From NCBI GenBank assembly GCA_003978455.1, contig QNZT01000102.1, positions 1 through 5,194 of the forward strand: a stretch of DNA of 5,194 bases, read 5' to 3'. Shown here in pieces: positions 1 through 4,988 of this stretch. The notes under the pieces were generated by a model. It did no database searches. It was not told where the DNA came from and was given only the letters and a program-made list of their open reading frames with translations. How positions within the stretch are numbered: the stretch's first letter is position 1; every line of letters starts with the position of its first letter. This stretch comes from Sulfurospirillum sp. GTDB taxonomy: Bacteria; Campylobacterota; Campylobacteria; Campylobacterales; QNZT01. The position numbers and the translations under genes were made by a program.

Positions 1-659
1 CCACTATCGTCGACGGTGTGGGCGACAAAGCGGCGATCGAAGCGCGTATCGCACACATCAAACGCCAGATCGAAGAGACCAGCAGCGAGTATGATAAAGA
101 GAAGCTGCAGGAGAGACTGGCGAAACTGAGCGGCGGTGTTGCGGTCATCAAAGTGGGTGCGGCGACTGAAACCGAGATGAAAGAGAAAAAAGACCGTGTA
201 GACGATGCACTCTCTGCGACCAAAGCGGCTGTAGAGGAAGGTGTCGTGATCGGCGGCGGTGCGGCACTGCTGAAAGCAAGCGCAAAAATCGACCTGGGTC
301 TCAGCGGTGACGAAGCGATCGGTGCGGAGATCGTCAACCGTGCGGTAGCGGCTCCGATCAAGCAGATCGCTGCCAATGCCGGTTTCGATGCGGGTGTCGT
401 TGCCAACAACGTTCTTGAAAACAGCAATGCAAACTACGGTTTCAACGCGGCAACAGGCGAGTATGTCGATATGTTTGAAGCAGGTATCATCGATCCGCTG
501 AAAGTGGAGAGAGTTGCACTGCAAAATGCGGTATCTGTCTCCAGCCTCTTGCTGACAACCGAAGCGACTGTCAGCGAGATCAAAGAGGATAAAGCTGCTC
601 CAATGCCAGATATGGGCGGCGGAATGGGTGGTATGGGCGGTATGCCGGGTATGATGTAA
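1..659 (+). CDS. groEL: 60 kDa chaperonin GroEL, C-terminal part (5' end outside window)
   Basis: This is the last 218 codons of GroEL, the ATP-driven cytoplasmic chaperonin that folds proteins inside a double heptameric ring capped by GroES. The reading frame is open from the left edge (first whole codon at base 3); the GTG at 18 is an internal valine of the run TIVDGVGDK, not a start. Recognisable segments are LQERLAKLSGGVAVIKVGAAT, the hinge and nucleotide-binding stretch EEGVVIGGGAALL, the aspartate of SGDEAIG that aligns with the ATPase Asp398 of E. coli, and NYGFNAATGEYVDM. The protein ends in the typical Gly-Gly-Met tail, MGGGMGGMGGMPGMM, that lines the cavity floor. Together these correspond to roughly the last 40 percent of a protein of about 545 residues. 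groES is expected upstream, outside the window. Nothing looks broken. Confidence 0.98.
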   Translation, partial: TIVDGVGDKAAIEARIAHIKRQIEETSSEYDKEKLQERLAKLSGGVAVIKVGAATETEMKEKKDRVDDALSATKAAVEEGVVIGGGAALLKASAKIDLGLSGDEAIGAEIVNRAVAAPIKQIAANAGFDAGVVANNVLENSNANYGFNAATGEYVDMFEAGIIDPLKVERVALQNAVSVSSLLLTTEATVSEIKEDKAAPMPDMGGGMGGMGGMPGMM

Positions 660-685
660 TCCCTGCTTTACGCAATACCATCCTC

Positions 686-713
686 TTTCATGAAGCCTCC
701 GGGCTTCATGAAA
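686..713 (+). terminator. Hairpin downstream of groEL, probable terminator
   Basis: Bases 689-697 (catgaagcc) and 702-710 (ggcttcatg) are a perfect 9-bp stem with the loop tccg. Flanking ttt and aaa lengthen it to 12 bp. It begins 27 bases after the groEL stop codon, where a transcript end is expected. The downstream side is only moderately T-rich (ccttacttt after four A), so it may be a weak intrinsic terminator or an RNA 3'-end stabiliser rather than a textbook one. Confidence 0.55.
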
Positions 714-798
714 ACCTTACTTTCAAATCTTTCTGATTGAACCATCTTCATAATTGACTTTTTTAATTTGATTCTTATTTCCCTTCTCTTTTTCTATC

Positions 799-826
799 TT
801 TACTCTAACACTATTTTTGATACAAT
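799..826 (+). promoter_or_regulatory. Probable sigma-70 promoter of the tatBC-queA operon
   Basis: TACAAT at 821-826 matches five of six bases of the -10 consensus and follows a T-rich run with TGA just before it. TTTACT at 799-804 is a weak -35 match, 16 bases upstream. Campylobacterota promoters often depend on a good -10 with T-rich DNA upstream rather than on a strong -35, and bases 720-820 are strikingly AT- and pyrimidine-rich. A start near 833 would give a leader of about 24 bases before tatB. The gap from 660 to 856 holds no gene that I can see. Confidence 0.5.
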
Positions 827-844
827 CTCTAAAATTCTCAATAG

Positions 845-849
845 AAGGA
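845..849 (+). promoter_or_regulatory. Shine-Dalgarno site that fixes the tatB start
   Basis: AAGGA lies 7 bases before the ATG at 857 but only 1 base before the in-frame ATG at 851. Normal spacing therefore favours 857, which also gives the MFGMS-type N-terminus that I recall for TatB proteins of this phylum. Confidence 0.75.
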
Positions 850-856
850 TATGCTC

Positions 857-1270
857 ATGTTTGGAATGAGTTTTGGCGAAATACTCGTTATCGCCATCAT
901 CGCGATCCTGTTTATCGGTCCGGACAAACTGCCCGATACTATGGTCAAAGTCGCAAAATTTTTCAGAAGTTTCAAAAAAAGTATTCATGAAGTGAAAGAC
1001 TCCATCGAGCAGGAAGTACATCTGGCTGAGCTAAAAGAGGAGGCAATCTCCTATAAAGAGCAGCTGGAAAAATCGGTCGATGAGATCAAAAACTCTACCA
1101 ATATCAATGTAATGGACGACCTTACAGACGGTTTTGACGATATCAAAGACTCCTTCACCAAACTCGACGAGACACCGGAAAAACTCCCTGAGACCGAGCC
1201 TGTCACAGAGATAACAGAAAAACCTGCCAAAAAATCCACTAAGAAAAAAGGTAAGAAAAAAGATGTTTGA
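857..1270 (+). CDS. tatB: Sec-independent protein translocase subunit TatB
   Basis: TatB is an inner-membrane subunit of the twin-arginine translocase. With TatC it forms the receptor for folded proteins bearing RR signal peptides. The 137-residue product starts MFGMSFGEILVIAIIAILFIGP: a short N-out transmembrane helix (about residues 5-20) with the conserved Glu8, then the Gly-Pro hinge at 21-22. An amphipathic, Lys-rich helix follows (about 23-50), then a charged coiled region. The tail from about residue 110 is Pro/Glu- and then Lys-rich, ending KKSTKKKGKKKDV. The length is usual for a TatB and longer than most TatA proteins, and the neighbouring tatC supports TatB over TatA. I chose the ATG at 857 over 851 because of Shine-Dalgarno spacing. 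No tatA is in the window; in this phylum it usually lies elsewhere. The gene overlaps tatC by 8 bases. Confidence 0.93.
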   Translation: MFGMSFGEILVIAIIAILFIGPDKLPDTMVKVAKFFRSFKKSIHEVKDSIEQEVHLAELKEEAISYKEQLEKSVDEIKNSTNINVMDDLTDGFDDIKDSFTKLDETPEKLPETEPVTEITEKPAKKSTKKKGKKKDV

Positions 1271-1988
1271 GGATCTGAAACCCCATCTGTATGAACTGAG
1301 AAAACGTCTTGCCATTTCGGTTGTCACGGTTTTGGTGATGTTTTTTGTTATGTTCGCCTTCTGGCAACCGATTCTGGACTGGATGATCACTCCGCTGGTC
1401 AAAGTCCTGCCGGAGGGGAGCCACGTCATCTTTACCAAAGTGCAGGAGCCGTTTTTTACCGCGCTTAAAGTGGCATTTTTTACCGGTTTTATCGCATCTC
1501 TGCCGGTGATCTTCTGGCAGTTGTGGCTCTTCATCGCCCCGGGACTTTATGAAAATGAGAAAAAGATGGTCGTCCCGTTTGCCGTCGGTGCTACGGTAAT
1601 GTTTCTGATAGGTGCACTCTTTTGTTACTATGTGGTAATCCCTTTCGGTTACGACTTTCTGATCAATTTCGGTTCCCAACTCTTTACGGCACTGCCGAGT
1701 ATCGGGGATTATGTCAGCTTTTTTACCAAGCTGATTCTGGGATTTGGTCTGGCATTCGAGATGCCGACGATCACTTTCTTTTTGGCTTCTATCGGATTGG
1801 TTACGGACGAAACGCTCAAAGGCTTTTTCAAGTATGCGCTTATCGTCATTTTCCTTATCTCCGCCCTGCTGACTCCCCCCGATGTGCTGACACAGTTTCT
1901 GATGGCTGGACCGATGATCCTGCTCTACGGTCTCTCTATCTTGATCGCACACTATATCAACCCAGAGACAAAAGAGGAAGATGCCTAA
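1263..1988 (+). CDS. tatC: Sec-independent protein translocase subunit TatC
   Basis: TatC is the polytopic core of the twin-arginine translocase and recognises the RR motif of folded export substrates. The 241-residue length is normal for the family. Landmarks are HLYELRKRL at residues 8-16 (Glu11 and Arg13 match E. coli Glu15 and Arg17), the periplasmic-loop motif VQEPFFTALKV (60-70), and the signature FWQLWLFIAPGLYENEKK (84-101), in which Glu99 matches E. coli Glu103. FGLAFEMP (161-168) has the intramembrane Glu166, and LTPPD (203-207) has the conserved Asp. Six hydrophobic segments can be followed from about residue 17 to 231. The start ATG lies inside the last codons of tatB. The nearest Shine-Dalgarno-like AAGG (1248-1251) is 11 bases away, so translational coupling to tatB is likely. 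Substrates probably include cofactor-loaded respiratory enzymes (inference). Confidence 0.97.
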   Translation: MFEDLKPHLYELRKRLAISVVTVLVMFFVMFAFWQPILDWMITPLVKVLPEGSHVIFTKVQEPFFTALKVAFFTGFIASLPVIFWQLWLFIAPGLYENEKKMVVPFAVGATVMFLIGALFCYYVVIPFGYDFLINFGSQLFTALPSIGDYVSFFTKLILGFGLAFEMPTITFFLASIGLVTDETLKGFFKYALIVIFLISALLTPPDVLTQFLMAGPMILLYGLSILIAHYINPETKEEDA

Positions 1989-3009
1989 GCCTGATCCTCT
2001 GCTGGTAGATTCGTACGACTACGATCTACCCTCTCACCTCATAGCCTCCCGACCCGCCGAACCCAAAGACAGCGCGAAACTGCTGGTTTATGACCGAAAT
2101 ACGGGCAGTATCACACACACGGTTTTCCGGGAGATTCTCAACTTCGTTCCCCAAACGTATGCTGTCATACTCAACGACACCAAAGTGATCAAAGCGCGGA
2201 TTTTCGGGCAAAAAGAGAGTGGCGGGAAAGTGGAACTGCTTATCAACTCTCCCCTGCCCCAAAATCGCTTTCTGGTCTATATCAGGGGTCGTGTCAAAGA
2301 GGGTACAAAACTCTTTTTTGAAAATGGTTTGCAGGCAACGGTAGTGCAGCTTCATGAAGATGGTACCAGAACCGTACAGTTTTCCCGGCACAACCGTACA
2401 CTCGACTTTCCCGCACTTCATGAACTGCTTGAAGAGATAGGACACGTCCCCCTGCCCCCGTATATCAAGCGGGAAGATACCGAAGCGGATGCGCAGGACT
2501 ACCAGACACTCTTCGCGCAGAAGATCGGTGCAGTCGCGGCACCGACAGCGTCACTCCACTTTACCGATGCCCTCTTTCACAAGATGCAGCAGCAGTATGA
2601 AACCTATTATGTGACACTGCATGTCGGGGCGGGAACATTCAAACCGGTTGAAGCCGCCAACATCAAAGATCACGTGATGCACAGTGAATTTTATGAGATA
2701 CCCGAAGCGACCCGAAAGATAATCGATTCAAAGAAAAAGATTCTCGCAGTCGGCACTACCGTGACACGCACCGTCGAGTATTATGTCCGAAAACATCTCC
2801 CCAACGGACAGTCCGACCTATTTCTGCACCCCCAAAACCCACCACAGAGGGTCGATGCGCTGCTGACCAACTTTCACCTGCCGAAATCGACCCTGCTGAT
2901 GCTGGTCGCCTCGTTTACCGGGCTTGAAAAAGCACTCGAAATCTATCATGAAGCGATTGAGGAGGAGTATCACTTCTTCTCCTACGGCGACGCGATGTTA
3001 ATACTTTAG
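1981..3009 (+). CDS. queA: S-adenosylmethionine:tRNA ribosyltransferase-isomerase QueA
   Basis: QueA moves the ribosyl part of S-adenosylmethionine onto the 7-aminomethyl-7-deazaguanine at the wobble position of GUN-anticodon tRNAs and isomerises it, giving epoxyqueuosine. The 342-residue protein carries the family marks in order: YDYDLPSHLIASRPAEPKDSAKLLV (12-36), LNDTKVIKARIFG (65-77), GHVPLPPYI (154-162), DYQTLFAQKIGAVAAPTASLHF (173-194), VTLHVGAGTFKPV (211-223), AVGTTVTRTVE (256-266), TNFHLPKSTL (296-305) and the C-terminal FFSYGDAMLI (332-341). The start is the ATG at 1981, which overlaps the end of tatC by 8 bases. Its GAGG (1974-1977) is only 3 bases away, so reinitiation after tatC is probable. 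The order tatB-tatC-queA also occurs, from memory, in Campylobacter and Helicobacter. No lesion is visible. Confidence 0.97.
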   Translation: MPKPDPLLVDSYDYDLPSHLIASRPAEPKDSAKLLVYDRNTGSITHTVFREILNFVPQTYAVILNDTKVIKARIFGQKESGGKVELLINSPLPQNRFLVYIRGRVKEGTKLFFENGLQATVVQLHEDGTRTVQFSRHNRTLDFPALHELLEEIGHVPLPPYIKREDTEADAQDYQTLFAQKIGAVAAPTASLHFTDALFHKMQQQYETYYVTLHVGAGTFKPVEAANIKDHVMHSEFYEIPEATRKIIDSKKKILAVGTTVTRTVEYYVRKHLPNGQSDLFLHPQNPPQRVDALLTNFHLPKSTLLMLVASFTGLEKALEIYHEAIEEEYHFFSYGDAMLIL

Positions 3010-3012
3010 GAG
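3008..3012 (+). promoter_or_regulatory. Shine-Dalgarno site overlapping the queA stop codon
   Basis: AGGAG begins on the second base of the queA TAG stop (3007-3009) and ends 5 bases before the ATG at 3018. This is a strong, well-spaced site. Ribosomes ending queA will lie on it, so the downstream gene is probably translated in step with queA. Confidence 0.75.
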
Positions 3013-3017
3013 TTTAT

Positions 3018-3617
3018 ATGCTGATCGACTATGCTACCCAGACTGTTGCACAGAGATATGCCCTGATGGCGCAGACCATCATCCCCCGCCCTGTCGCGTG
3101 GATCGTCACCGAAGATAGCGAAGGGAGAGTCAATATCGCCCCTTTCAGCTACTTCACCGGACTCTCCTCCCAACCACCGACAGTGGTCGTCTCCATCGGG
3201 CACAAATCTGACGGCACGCCCAAAGACACGCTGCAAAATATCCGTAATACCAAACGCTGCACGCTCTGTATGACAGATGAAAGCCGGCTCGAAGCGATGC
3301 ACTTCAGCTCAAAACCGCTTCCTCATGAGAGAAGTGAAGCGGACTATTTCAAGATCCCTTTGGAAAAGGTTGCCGATGGATTTCCACCGATCGTCGAGGG
3401 TGTTCCCGCCGCATTTTTCTGCACGCTCTATCAGGAGATCGTTCTTGAAGGGAGCAAGACGATACCACTTGTCCTGGAGATCAGAGAGCACTATATCAGA
3501 GAAGACGCGGTGGAAAAAGAGGATGGCAAATACCGTATCCGCTTCTCTCCGGTAGCGCGTACCGGCGGGAAATACGCCTTTTTGGGAGAGGAGATCGACC
3601 CGCCGAAAATCCCTTAA
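3018..3617 (+). CDS. Flavin reductase family protein (FMN-binding split barrel, DIM6/NTAB type)
   Basis: The 199-residue product belongs to the flavin reductase-like FMN-binding family. The conserved front is IIPRPVAWIVTEDSEGRVNIAPFSYF (residues 21-46), then QPPTVVVSIG (52-61) and KDTLQNIRNTKRCTLCM (69-85). It ends with the family's ARTGGKYAFLG (180-190). These segments form the barrel that binds FMN and usually the dimer interface. Relatives reduce free flavin with NAD(P)H or use bound FMN as a cofactor in undefined redox reactions; the substrate cannot be told here. The length is typical and no signal peptide is seen, so it should be cytoplasmic. It follows queA by 8 bases with a strong AGGAG, so it is the last gene of the tatBC-queA operon. 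It ends tail to tail with a small leftward gene, overlapping by 4 bases. Confidence 0.9.
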   Translation: MLIDYATQTVAQRYALMAQTIIPRPVAWIVTEDSEGRVNIAPFSYFTGLSSQPPTVVVSIGHKSDGTPKDTLQNIRNTKRCTLCMTDESRLEAMHFSSKPLPHERSEADYFKIPLEKVADGFPPIVEGVPAAFFCTLYQEIVLEGSKTIPLVLEIREHYIREDAVEKEDGKYRIRFSPVARTGGKYAFLGEEIDPPKIP

Positions 3618-3635
3618 TCCGGAAGGTCGATTTTT
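3594..3635 (+). terminator. Possible terminator of the tatBC-queA-flavin reductase operon
   Basis: ATCGACC (3594-3600) is complementary to GGTCGAT (3625-3631), whose last base begins a run of five T (3631-3635). The 24-base loop can form a second short stem, CCG (3603-3605) with CGG (3620-3622). The T run is on the plus-strand side, as needed to stop rightward transcription at the operon end. The long loop makes it imperfect, and it overlaps the 3' ends of both convergent genes. Confidence 0.4.
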
Positions 3636-3748
3636 CCGTCGTAGTCATCTTTCTCTTTCGCTATCTTTCTGAACTCTTTGACAAAAAAGAAGATAACCAC
3701 CAGGGCGACGACTACACCGGTACCGTAAAATATCTGCATCCAGTTCAT
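3614..3748 (-). CDS. Uncharacterised 44-residue single-pass membrane protein
   Basis: The leftward frame from the ATG at 3748 to the TAA at 3614-3616 encodes 44 residues. A short N-terminus with Trp3 leads into one hydrophobic helix, IFYGTGVVVALVVIFFFV (about residues 6-23). A basic cytoplasmic stretch KEFRKIAKEK follows, then an acidic end DDYDGKIDLPD. The positive-inside rule predicts the N-terminus outside and the C-terminus inside. AAGGA (TCCTT at 3756-3760 on the plus strand) is 7 bases from the ATG. I do not recognise the family. The layout of one helix, a charged tail and a final LP-acidic motif recalls FixQ/CcoQ oxidase subunits, but the match is too slight to name it, and no oxidase genes are nearby. 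It overlaps the flavin reductase gene by 4 bases (shared TTAA) and is divergent from the ArsC-like gene. Ribosome site, composition and tight fit support a real gene. Confidence 0.75.
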   Translation of the reverse strand: MNWMQIFYGTGVVVALVVIFFFVKEFRKIAKEKDDYDGKIDLPD

Positions 3749-3755
3749 GATATAA

Positions 3756-3760
3756 TCCTT
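3756..3760 (-). promoter_or_regulatory. Shine-Dalgarno site of the 44-residue membrane protein gene
   Basis: On the minus strand this reads AAGGA and lies 7 bases before the ATG at 3748. It is the same core and spacing as at tatB, and it is a main reason to accept this short frame as a gene. Confidence 0.7.
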
Positions 3761-3816
3761 TCGATTTGATAGAACCTCTGAATCATTTGCCGCGCAGACG
3801 GCTTCACGAAGGGTTC

Positions 3817-3837
3817 AATATATTACCACTATTATAC
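3817..3837. promoter_or_regulatory. Divergent promoter region between the small membrane gene and the ArsC-like gene
   Basis: The 100 bases between the divergent starts contain an AT-rich patch with -10-like hexamers on both strands. Rightward, TATATT at 3819-3824 would start RNA near 3831, about 18 bases before the ATG at 3849. Leftward, TATAAT (plus-strand ATTATA, 3831-3836) is a perfect consensus and would give a leader of about 75 bases for the 44-residue gene. Neither has a convincing -35, which is common in this phylum. The two sites lie so close that RNA polymerase could occupy only one at a time. Confidence 0.4.
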
Positions 3838-3848
3838 AAGGAAAAGCT

Positions 3849-4190
3849 ATGAAAATCTACGGCATCAAAACCTGCGACTCGGTACGCAAGGCGCGAAAGT
3901 TTATGAAAGAGCACGGTATCGACTATACATTTGTCGATTTTAGAGAGAGACCTGTCGGCGAAGAGAAGATTCGCCAATGGCTTGCACATATATCTATCGA
4001 TACCCTGTTCAACAACCGCGGCACTACCTACCGTACACTTAAACTCAAAGAGAAAAACTTGACGGATGAAGAGAAAGCGGCATGGCTGGCGAAAGAGAAT
4101 ATGCTGATCAAACGTCCGGTCATCGAGTATGACAATCAGGTCATCGTCGGATTTGACGCAGAAAAATATGCATCCCTTTTTACAAAATAA
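3849..4190 (+). CDS. ArsC/Spx/MgsR family protein, YffB-like
   Basis: The 113-residue protein has the thioredoxin-like fold of the arsenate reductase-related family and most resembles E. coli YffB. It begins MKIYGIKTCDSVRKARKFMKE, with Cys9 at the tip of helix 1 where ArsC has its catalytic Cys and Spx a CXXC pair. Next come HGIDYTFVDFRERP (22-35), LFNNRGTTYRTL (53-64) and the conserved IKRPVIEYDNQVIVGF (87-102), where Arg89-Pro90 is the cis-proline region. Cys9 is the only cysteine, so redox chemistry would need glutathione or another thiol partner. Family members include arsenate reductases, transcription regulators and proteins of unknown role; no ars genes are near, so arsenate reduction should not be assumed. 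AAGGA (3838-3842) is 6 bases from the ATG. Its end overlaps the leftward methyltransferase gene by 11 bases. Confidence 0.9.
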   Translation: MKIYGIKTCDSVRKARKFMKEHGIDYTFVDFRERPVGEEKIRQWLAHISIDTLFNNRGTTYRTLKLKEKNLTDEEKAAWLAKENMLIKRPVIEYDNQVIVGFDAEKYASLFTK

Positions 4191-4608
4191 AGGGGATAAA
4201 ATATTTCGTCCCCTCCCTGTAGCAGGTGTACGCTTCATGATGATCACACCAGAGCCGCTCCTCTTTGGACGCTTTGAGGTACAACACCGCTACCATCAGT
4301 GCCAGAAAGAACCAGTTGAGCCAGTGTGAAAAGTAGCAGACGACACCCAGCATCCCGAAAAAGAGAGCACTATACATCGGATGGCGGATATATCGGTAGG
4401 GACCTGTGGTTATCAGCTGTGCATCTTCTCTGATATCAGGGACAATATTGAAGTTGCCGAGTCTGTTGTGGCGAAATGTCCAAAGTGCCACAACCCCGCT
4501 CAACAATATAAAACCCCACCAAAAGGGGCACAGTGGCGTACTCTTTTTGGGTATCAAAATGAGACCGATCAGCAAAAACTGTAAAAAGACAAGCAGGCGG
4601 GAGTTCAT
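4180..4608 (-). CDS. Membrane methyltransferase, isoprenylcysteine/phospholipid methyltransferase (ICMT/PEMT) superfamily
   Basis: The 142-residue protein is an integral-membrane, S-adenosylmethionine-dependent methyltransferase of the ICMT/PEMT kind. The signature LITTGPYRYIRHPMYSALF (residues 65-83) and the later EERLWCDHHEAYTCYREGTKYFIPF (116-140) form the cofactor site in relatives. Hydrophobic segments lie at about 4-20, 28-44, 80-93 and 97-112. The substrate is unknown; bacterial relatives methylate lipids, isoprenoid-linked groups or remain undefined. A longer in-frame opening reaches 4845, but that part merely shadows ruvX. The ATG at 4608 overlaps the ruvX stop as ATGA and is preceded by AGAGG at a usable distance, so 4608 is the start. 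It is the last gene of the dprA-ruvX operon and overlaps the ArsC-like gene tail to tail by 11 bases. Confidence 0.88.
   Translation of the reverse strand: MNSRLLVFLQFLLIGLILIPKKSTPLCPFWWGFILLSGVVALWTFRHNRLGNFNIVPDIREDAQLITTGPYRYIRHPMYSALFFGMLGVVCYFSHWLNWFFLALMVAVLYLKASKEERLWCDHHEAYTCYREGTKYFIPFIL
4183..4214 (-). terminator. Terminator-like hairpin within the 3' end of the methyltransferase gene
   Basis: AGGGGA (plus 4191-4196) pairs with TCCCCT (4209-4214). Further A-T and G-T pairs inside leave one mismatch and a small loop. On the minus strand the stem is followed by TTATTTTG (4190 down to 4183), a T-rich tract, so it looks like the end of the leftward operon. The plus-strand side has no T run. 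The stem lies over the last codons of the methyltransferase, just before its stop at 4180-4182, which is an odd place. Confidence 0.4.
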
Positions 4609-4988
4609 AAAAGATACCTCTCCAGTATGATCTGTGCAGCGATCGAATCGATCTTTCCGTCCCGTTTCTGGCGCACAACCCCCTGCATCCGCGCTTTGGC
4701 TTCGGCAGAACTGCCGTACTCGTCCTGATAGAGAATCTCCCCGGAAAAATCGAGCAGTGAGACAAAATGTTCGATGCGCCGGCTCATCTCCGCTTCGCTG
4801 CTCCCGCCTCTGGGGATACCGACTACCAGCTTTTCCACACCCCACGCTTCCAAAAAAGCATCCACATCCCGTGCCGCCTGATTTCGGTTTTTACGTAAAA
4901 TGGCATCCTGGGGGAAAACCACTTTCCCGTCAGGAGAAACCGCAACGCCGATACGTTTGAGCCCTATGTCGATCGCTGCCAGTTTCAT
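4605..4988 (-). CDS. ruvX: Putative pre-16S rRNA nuclease / Holliday junction resolvase RuvX (YqgF)
   Basis: RuvX/YqgF is an RNase H-fold nuclease, annotated as a Holliday junction resolvase and shown in E. coli to take part in maturing the 5' end of 16S rRNA. The 127-residue protein is of normal size. It has IDIGLKRIGVAVS (residues 6-18) with the first catalytic Asp7, LVVGIPRGGSSEAEMSRRIEHF (54-75) for the usual VVGLP-G-T-E segment, LYQDEYGSSAEAKARM (86-101) with acidic Asp89-Glu90, and KIDSIAAQIILERYL (112-126) with the last catalytic Asp114. The third motif reads DEYGSS where most bacteria have DER-ST. The start ATG (4986-4988) overlaps the dprA stop as ATGA; GAAGG lies about 10 bases upstream. 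Its own stop overlaps the methyltransferase start in the same way. The dprA-ruvX pairing supports the call. Confidence 0.93.
   Translation of the reverse strand: MKLAAIDIGLKRIGVAVSPDGKVVFPQDAILRKNRNQAARDVDAFLEAWGVEKLVVGIPRGGSSEAEMSRRIEHFVSLLDFSGEILYQDEYGSSAEAKARMQGVVRQKRDGKIDSIAAQIILERYLL

Noticed and set aside
851..856. Earlier in-frame ATG for tatB
   Set aside because: It leaves only 1 base between AAGGA and the start; the ATG at 857 has 7 bases and gives the family N-terminus.
1031..1952. Long leftward open frames opposite tatB and tatC
   Set aside because: They are antisense to well-conserved tat genes, have low-complexity charged or basic products, and show no ribosome sites or family motifs.
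3018..3617. Nitroreductase or pyridoxamine oxidase identity for the FMN-binding protein
   Set aside because: The PRPVAW-NIAPFSYF and ARTGGKY segments fit the flavin reductase-like family better, and no substrate-specific residues allow a finer call.
3789..3802. GCCG/CGGC hairpin with a 6-base loop in the divergent intergenic region, flanked by GAACC (3772-3776) and GGTTC (3812-3816)
   Set aside because: Stems of 4 and 5 bp are short enough to be chance, and no known riboswitch or operator pattern is visible.
4609..4845. N-terminal extension of the membrane methyltransferase
   Set aside because: The extra 79 residues are Arg-, Gly- and Cys-rich and merely read ruvX in another frame; the start at 4608 has an ATGA overlap and a ribosome site.
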